This document shows positions 38,217 through 42,075 of a stretch of DNA of 42,075 nt, one piece after another. The notes under the pieces were generated by a model. It saw only the letters and a program-made list of their open reading frames with translations. It made no database searches and was not told the origin of the DNA. Each line of letters starts with the position of its first letter. The first letter of the stretch is position 1. Source of the DNA: a virus; the IMG/VR virus record IMGVR_UViG_3300038760_000055, positions 1-42,075 of that record; one strand, written 5' to 3'. A program made the position numbers and the translations under genes.

Positions 38217-38328
38217 TCAATGTCTCCCTTTGAGCCTGAGGACTGTACCGCATTAGCACCAACCGTAAGCCCGTGAAATGCACCTTTGACCATGCAAGCG
38301 CCATGCAAGAGCCTTCAACGGCTACGAT
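38217..38328. promoter_or_regulatory. divergent control region between the sulfatase and the gene at 38329
   Basis: On the minus strand TTGGTGCTAATG matches promoter module A over twelve bases, and GTACCGCATT on the plus strand matches module B. TAATGC would be the -10 for the sulfatase. It thus joins the two other divergent regions carrying ACCGCATT. No good plus-strand promoter could be fixed. Confidence 0.45.
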
Positions 38329-38628
38329 ATGTCTATGCGGGACAGCACACACATAGGGCGGGCGCGGCAGCAGCATTTGGAAGCGAGGGTCAATGCCTTG
38401 GTGGCCGCCGATGCACTGCCTGTCGAGTATGGCAAGACGGCCAACGCCTGCCGCGCACTGGTAGCTCTCACACGCCGGACGGATGATGTGGCCGCCCTAC
38501 AGATCCTCTTCATCGAAGCAGCAGAGACAGCCCGCAAACAAGCATGGAGACGGGGGCTGGTGGTTGGGGCGCTCGGAGCACTGCTGACGTTCTGTGGTGC
38601 GCTGGGTGCGGCTCATCTGTTCTTCTGA
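38329..38628 (+). CDS. small protein with C-terminal membrane helix
   Basis: This is a 99-residue protein. The first ~75 residues are soluble and helical (HLEARVNALVAADALPVEYG, later DDVAALQILFIEAAETARKQ). Residues ~76-98 (LVVGALGALLTFCGALGAAH) form a transmembrane helix after AWRRG, so the N-terminal part should lie in the cytoplasm. No strong ribosome site; ATG 38335 is the alternative start. A tail-anchored host-takeover or holin-like protein is possible. Confidence 0.65.
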   Translation: MSMRDSTHIGRARQQHLEARVNALVAADALPVEYGKTANACRALVALTRRTDDVAALQILFIEAAETARKQAWRRGLVVGALGALLTFCGALGAAHLFF

Positions 38629-38868
38629 TGTTAAGCAGTAGCGGGCCCCGAAAGCTACGAGCAGCACCCGCGACGTAGCGCCCCAGCCGCCCGACCCAAG
38701 GGAGTCACAGTGCGGACGTGCCGAAGGTGCCAGTTCCCTGCCTTACGGCGGGGTTCTGCGGTTCTGGCCCAGACGCAAAGAACCCCGGCACCAGGGTGGA
38801 GAGGAGCGCCGGGGTTCAGTGTAGGTCAACAGGTGACCAGGCAAAGCAACCGTAACACGGTTGGAAGG
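38629..38868. other. 240-base convergent intergenic region
   Basis: It holds the terminator at 38780-38817. A 54-codon frame (38710-38874) runs through the hairpin and is not accepted as a gene. Otherwise no feature is seen apart from GC-rich imperfect repeats of GGGGTTC. Confidence 0.5.
38780..38817. terminator. bidirectional terminator hairpin between convergent operons
   Basis: GAACCCCGGC (38780-38789) pairs perfectly over ten bases with GCCGGGGTTC (38808-38817) around an 18-base loop. It stands between the plus-strand gene ending at 38628 and the leftward operon ending at 38869. It lacks a long T-run, but its position and perfect stem support termination in both directions. Confidence 0.65.
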
Positions 38869-39153
38869 CTATAGGCCCGCCATCTTCAAGCACCCTGCTT
38901 TGTGGTGGGCGCGCTGGGTGGCGTTGCGGTTGTTCAGCCACACCTTGACCGGAGCGGGATGGGCGTCCAACCACTGCGTGTCCGTGTTGTCGGATGCGGC
39001 GATGACTGCTTGGACTTGGGTGTCGTTCATCGGAGGGGAGAAGGCGTGCGCTGCTGGGGTGGACCGGCTGCTGGAGTAGATCCAACCACCCACGCCGCTG
39101 GCTGCGTTGACATCCCACATGGGGCCACCTTCGTTGTGTGTATTTTCGCCCAT
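38869..39153 (-). CDS. small hypothetical protein
   Basis: This is a 94-residue protein starting directly after the upstream TAA (TAAATG). Gly/Ser-rich N-terminus (VNAASGVGGWIYSSSRS), helical C-terminal half ending RAHHKAGCLKMAGL. Last gene of the leftward operon that starts at 273. Function unknown. Confidence 0.55.
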   Translation of the reverse strand: MGENTHNEGGPMWDVNAASGVGGWIYSSSRSTPAAHAFSPPMNDTQVQAVIAASDNTDTQWLDAHPAPVKVWLNNRNATQRAHHKAGCLKMAGL

Positions 39154-39354
39154 TTAGTGCTTCTCCTCGATTGGTAGGGGGCCGGTGCTGCGTGCTTCCA
39201 GGGCTGCGCGCTCGGCTGGTGTGAGCTCGTCTATGTGAGACTCCCCGATGTGGATGTGCTCACCGGAGCCACGGGCGCGGACCAGGTCCTGCCACGCTTC
39301 AATCTTGAGGACGAGTTCCCTCACCTTGTCCGGATGTAGCTTTGCAGAGGGCAT
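39154..39354 (-). CDS. small hypothetical protein
   Basis: This is a 66-residue protein starting at ATG 39354 (TGATG; GTG 39357 possible). Helical N-terminus (HPDKVRELVLKIEAWQDLVR) and acidic C-terminus (DELTPAERAALEARSTG). Unrecognised; it lies beside the membrane coiled-coil gene and may act with it. Confidence 0.55.
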   Translation of the reverse strand: MPSAKLHPDKVRELVLKIEAWQDLVRARGSGEHIHIGESHIDELTPAERAALEARSTGPLPIEEKH

Positions 39355-39764
39355 CACTTGTCCTCCGCCTGCATCTCTTTTAGTGCCGCCTTGATGGTCT
39401 CGGCCAATGCCTGTTCTCGCGCGCGGTCATGCGCTACGCGGGCTCGTTCGATTGCCTGCACCTTGGCCACCGCCTCTGGCAGCAGCTTCTCCACGGTCTC
39501 CGTCACCAGATTCGCTATTGATGTGGCATCCGTCGCAGCTCCTGACGCAGCCTTGTCCCGCTCCGCAGCGAGTACTTCAAGCCGAGCCGCGTGTTCAGTG
39601 CTTTGCTGCTCAAGCTTGGCCTTGTGCTCGTCGTCGAGGCGTACTTTCTCCTCGTCCATCGCGACCGTTTTACGGCGGAAGAAGAGAGCAGCAGCGGTGA
39701 GTGTGGCGGCAATCCCTGCGCCACCACCTACTGCGAGCTCAGTCAGTGCGATACCCTCAGGCAT
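39354..39764 (-). CDS. membrane-anchored coiled-coil protein (spanin- or holin-like candidate)
   Basis: This is a 136-residue protein from ATG 39764 (eight-base overlap with the upstream gene). Residues ~10-29 (LAVGGGAGIAATLTAAALFF) are a membrane segment followed by RRK. Residues ~35-80 and ~105-135 are charged coiled coils. One helix plus a long periplasmic coiled coil is the plan of inner-membrane spanins (Rz); the Gly/Ala-rich helix also fits a holin-like or tail-anchored function. The neighbouring YkuD-like gene supports a lysis cassette. Identity is not certain. Confidence 0.55.
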   Translation of the reverse strand: MPEGIALTELAVGGGAGIAATLTAAALFFRRKTVAMDEEKVRLDDEHKAKLEQQSTEHAARLEVLAAERDKAASGAATDATSIANLVTETVEKLLPEAVAKVQAIERARVAHDRAREQALAETIKAALKEMQAEDK

Positions 39765-40227
39765 GGTTGGCTCCATTGCCCAGGATGCGGGCAGCATGGC
39801 CAGCGATATCGACCGCTTCCACGGCGGCCCAACCGTCAACCACTGCGGTGAGTTGGTAGGCGACCGTGATCATACCCTTATCGGATGCGTCCCAAGCCAC
39901 ATCGATCCAGCCGGTGCTCTCACCGGTCAGGGCGCCCATCAACTGGACCGCCCACTCATGGTCAGGGTCTGCAATGACTGGGAACACTTCCGCGTGCCTA
40001 AGTCCTCGCCAGTCCACCGGGGCACCTGGCCGCCCTTTGAGGGTGGTGTACATCGCGGCATAGAGCTTGGAAAAGCCAGCAGACACCGCGTAGTACTCCA
40101 GGTCCGAGTCCCCAGCGCTATGGCCCTTACTGGTCGCCATCACGACAGCGATAGGCACATGCAACGCCTCGATGATTAGGCGCGGGTCAAGCATTGGGGA
40201 CGGTTGGATCAACTCTTCGGTGGGCAC
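39757..40227 (-). CDS. hypothetical protein
   Basis: This is a 156-residue protein starting at GTG 40227 (TAGTG, with GGGAAGAG upstream); ATG 40194 lacks a ribosome site. It is mixed alpha/beta with AVVMATSKGHSAGDSDLEYY, a Trp-rich middle and IDVAWDASDKGMITVAYQL. No motif recognised. It stands between likely lysis genes. Confidence 0.6.
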   Translation of the reverse strand: MPTEELIQPSPMLDPRLIIEALHVPIAVVMATSKGHSAGDSDLEYYAVSAGFSKLYAAMYTTLKGRPGAPVDWRGLRHAEVFPVIADPDHEWAVQLMGALTGESTGWIDVAWDASDKGMITVAYQLTAVVDGWAAVEAVDIAGHAARILGNGANHA

Positions 40228-40565
40228 TACTCTTCCCGGCGTGCTGCTCGAGCAGCCTTGACGCGGGCGCGGCGTGCCTTGAGGGCTGGACCAATGCCGG
40301 CCAGCTTCTCACGGAGCTCAGCGCGCTCCTCGGGGGTGTCGATGGCGCCGATGGCTTGGTGGACGGTGACGGCGATCAGCGCGTCCGTGATGGCTTCCAG
40401 CGGACCGGAGAAGGCCAGCATCGCGTCGAGGACCTTGATCAGCTTGGCTTCAGCAGCCGCGAAAGCCTCCGCCTCGCCCATGTCGGGGTTGCCCGCCTCG
40501 ATCACGTCTTCGAGTTGGGTGGCAAAGAGTCCGCGGACAAATCCGGCGTTCAGTAGGTTCAGCAT
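40227..40565 (-). CDS. small helical hypothetical protein
   Basis: This is a 112-residue protein from ATG 40565 after GAGGAGGACACC. It is nearly all helical with a moderately hydrophobic middle (DAMLAFSGPLEAITDALIAV) and a very basic C-terminus (KARRARVKAARAARREE). Amphipathic rather than membrane-spanning. Perhaps a nucleic-acid or membrane-binding protein of the lysis/adsorption cassette; unknown. Confidence 0.6.
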   Translation of the reverse strand: MLNLLNAGFVRGLFATQLEDVIEAGNPDMGEAEAFAAAEAKLIKVLDAMLAFSGPLEAITDALIAVTVHQAIGAIDTPEERAELREKLAGIGPALKARRARVKAARAARREE

Positions 40566-40575
40566 GGTGTCCTCC

Positions 40576-41145
40576 TCAGGATTCAAGTAGGGGCTCTATC
40601 ACGAGCAGGTCCCAACGGTCGGCGCCGTGGGCAGCGATGACTTCCAGCAGGTCGTCCACGTCCTCTTGCTCCGGCTGGGTGATGCACCCGGCAGAGCTGC
40701 CCCGATAGTCGTGGATGTTGATGCCTTTGGCGTCCTTCCAGACCTTGGACCAGCGTGTCCAGTCGATGACCTTGTCCCCGTCGTCGTCACGGTGAACGTC
40801 GATGTTGGCGACCTGACGCATGGCTGGGCGTTGGGTGCCGTACTTGCCGGGGCTGTGGTAGCCCTTCTCCATGGCACGGCGGTAGAGCACACCAGCACGG
40901 ATGATGGCGGTGCCATTGGCGTTGCGCTTGCGCTTGGTGAGCTCGTTGGGCGTGGGCAGGGTGCGGCACTTTGCCATGTACCAAGGGGCGCCGGGCTTGC
41001 GAATGTCGCGCACGCAGACCCAGTCCCCGAAGAACTCAGGCTGCAGAACGTCACGCACGCAGACCACGGTGGTGGCAACCAACTCACCGCCATAGCCAGC
41101 GGCCACGATGTGGGCGTCGAGCTCGGAGGGGGTAGGCTGGTTCAT
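40576..41145 (-). CDS. YkuD-like (L,D-transpeptidase-type) peptidoglycan enzyme, endolysin candidate
   Basis: This is a 189-residue protein. The C-terminal segment NIDVHRDDDGDKVIDW, then GINIHDYRGSSAGCITQ, then LLVIEPLLE follows the phage variant of the YkuD catalytic domain, with His and Cys (IH...SAGC) as the likely pair. These enzymes act on peptidoglycan stem peptides. No signal peptide, so it would reach the wall through a holin or act as a virion enzyme. No lysozyme or amidase was seen elsewhere, which makes this the best lysis enzyme. ATG 41145 overlaps the fiber-like gene (ATGA). Confidence 0.65.
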   Translation of the reverse strand: MNQPTPSELDAHIVAAGYGGELVATTVVCVRDVLQPEFFGDWVCVRDIRKPGAPWYMAKCRTLPTPNELTKRKRNANGTAIIRAGVLYRRAMEKGYHSPGKYGTQRPAMRQVANIDVHRDDDGDKVIDWTRWSKVWKDAKGINIHDYRGSSAGCITQPEQEDVDDLLEVIAAHGADRWDLLVIEPLLES

Positions 41146-41909
41146 GGCTGGCCTGTGGAGTCAGCGTTGGTTCTGGCGGCAACGGATATGGTGACCGACG
41201 TGTCTCCTGCGGTAGCCCCCGTGGAACCCTCCTGAAACACGCAGATCCCGAAGTGCGTAGGCACACCGGTAGCGTTGGCCTCTTTCCACACGGTATTGGC
41301 GAAGGGCTTAGGCTTGCCTCCGCTGCCGGGGTACCAGAGAGTTCCTGTGGATTCGTACTCAGGTGTAGCCCCGTTAAGCGAGACCCGGAAGAGCCACTGT
41401 GTCCACGCATCCACGTCGGTCACGGAGGTAGTCGCGCCGCTGGTGTTGCTCTTGGCGCTGGTTGCAGCGAACTGGTTAGCGGTGGCGCTGAGGCGCCCGA
41501 TGCCGGATGCAATGCCCCGGTTGGTTGCCTGGTCCGCTGCGGTTGAGTCAAGCAGGGCGAACCCCACCGAGATGCGGGCCTGGAAAGAGGGATCCGAGAC
41601 GATGACCTCGAAAGGGGCTGCGCCGCTCTGGATATCCGCGACAGACACCCCCAACACCCCAGCGAGTACCGACAATGGCGCGGTGGCAAGGTAGCTGGCA
41701 GTGCGGAGCGTGCCCTGCAATGTCGATGCAGCACACGGGAAAGTCAGGCGCCCGGAGCCGTCATCAACGACCGGTCCAGTCAGCATAGAACTGGTATCGA
41801 TGGTGTCCGTCATCCAAGCGAAGTCGAAGGGCACGCGGACAACGCCTGCGGCTGCGCCGCCGCCAGATGGGACCCCGCCACTTCCAGTCCCTGCGATTCC
41901 CTGGAACAT
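41142..41909 (-). CDS. fiber- or tip-like virion protein
   Basis: This is a 255-residue protein from ATG 41909, which overlaps the upstream TGA. The N-terminus is Gly-rich (GIAGTGSGGVPSGGGAAAG); the rest is beta-rich with Ser/Thr/Ala and ends in a segment with TVWKEANATGVPTHFGICVF. No catalytic motif. Composition, neighbour genes and place after the 117-residue protein suggest a tail fiber or receptor-binding accessory. Not recognised by family. Confidence 0.6.
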   Translation of the reverse strand: MFQGIAGTGSGGVPSGGGAAAGVVRVPFDFAWMTDTIDTSSMLTGPVVDDGSGRLTFPCAASTLQGTLRTASYLATAPLSVLAGVLGVSVADIQSGAAPFEVIVSDPSFQARISVGFALLDSTAADQATNRGIASGIGRLSATANQFAATSAKSNTSGATTSVTDVDAWTQWLFRVSLNGATPEYESTGTLWYPGSGGKPKPFANTVWKEANATGVPTHFGICVFQEGSTGATAGDTSVTISVAARTNADSTGQP

Positions 41910-42075
41910 CAGACAGCCTCGGCAGCGCGCTCGTAGAACGCAAGCCCGTAGGCAGTCCCAGCCGTTTCGCTGTAGACAGCAATCGCACTGCCTGGTTGGA
42001 CAGGGAGAGAGCCCCAAGAGTCTGCTACGGCCTCGATGCCGTTGGCGGTGGCGAGGGCCGCATCCAGTGCTGTGC
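41909..42075 (-). CDS. 3' part of the gene crossing the contig joint
   Basis: Read leftward from 42075, this continues the frame that starts at 273 (through position 1). It ends with TGA at 41909-41911, overlapping the next ATG as TGATG. Positions 41990-42075 repeat the left end, so the last 80 bases before that (41909-41989) complete the 117-residue protein. See the left part for the description. Confidence 0.85.
   Translation of the reverse strand, partial: TALDAALATANGIEAVADSWGSLPVQPGSAIAVYSETAGTAYGLAFYERAAEAV
41990..42075. repeat. terminal direct repeat, right copy
   Basis: Identical to positions 1-86. It marks closure of the circular map. Confidence 0.95.

Noticed and set aside
38710-38874. 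54-codon plus-strand frame starting VRTCRRCQFP with AAGGGAG upstream
   Set aside because: It looks like the start of a zinc or HNH protein, but the frame passes through the ten-pair terminator hairpin and into the convergent gene, and the rest is Arg/Gly/Pro-rich. A decayed gene start is possible.
1-42075. Integrase, excisionase, tRNA genes, CRISPR array, insertion sequence
   Set aside because: None was seen. No tyrosine or serine recombinase motif, no cloverleaf-like sequence, no regularly spaced long repeats, no transposase.

Overview
The window is an essentially complete genome of a tailed, siphovirus-like bacteriophage. The last 86 bases repeat the first 86 exactly, and one reading frame runs straight across the joint, so the contig closes into a circle of about 41,989 bp. 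Base composition is GC-rich, and neighbouring genes are joined by ATGA, GTGA or TGATG stop/start overlaps almost everywhere. No integrase, tRNA, rRNA, CRISPR array or insertion sequence was seen. Two small helix-turn-helix regulators are present, but nothing proves a temperate lifestyle. The host is unknown. A lipobox protein and a membrane-anchored coiled-coil protein next to a YkuD-like peptidoglycan enzyme suggest a Gram-negative host (inference).

Layout. (1) Positions 1225-19827, minus strand: head, tail and packaging genes in the order terminase small and large subunits, portal, Mu F-like head protein, scaffold, decoration protein, major capsid protein, connector, neck/terminator proteins, tail tube, tail chaperones with a -1 frameshift site, tape measure, a giant beta-propeller tail protein and a tail-tip protein. 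Three plus-strand cassettes (373-1241, 13048-13434, 14639-16179) are inserted in this block. (2) Positions 19837-32702, minus strand: a tightly packed early/middle operon. It holds an XRE regulator, many small proteins, a DpdA-like DNA transglycosylase and QueC (7-deazaguanine DNA modification), three DNA methyltransferases of different types, a RusA resolvase, an initiator-like gene with an embedded iteron origin, a DnaB-type helicase and a primase-type zinc finger. (3) Positions 32839-36733, plus strand: recombination genes (ERF annealing protein, SSB) and small proteins, divergent from block 2. (4) Positions 36735-38216: a phage-encoded sulfatase with all family motifs. (5) Positions 38869-42075 and 1-273, minus strand: a cassette of a fiber-like protein, the YkuD-like enzyme and a membrane/coiled-coil protein, likely lysis and adsorption, fired from a promoter at 274-322.

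How the parts may work together (inference). The divergent switch at 32703-32838 fires replication, modification and packaging genes leftward and recombination genes rightward. Replication starts at an array of nine GTCCC units with strict 11-bp phase beside a pyrimidine tract inside the initiator gene, as in lambda O, and uses the phage helicase with host polymerase. New DNA is modified by QueC/DpdA and methylated by up to three enzymes, which should protect it from host restriction. The sulfatase and the propeller tail protein may act together on a sulfated host surface glycan.

Most notable: the 11-bp phased origin, the sulfatase, the QueC/DpdA plus three-methylase modification island, a nearly duplicated promoter module in front of two unlinked genes, and families of duplicated stop/Shine-Dalgarno/start linkers between genes.
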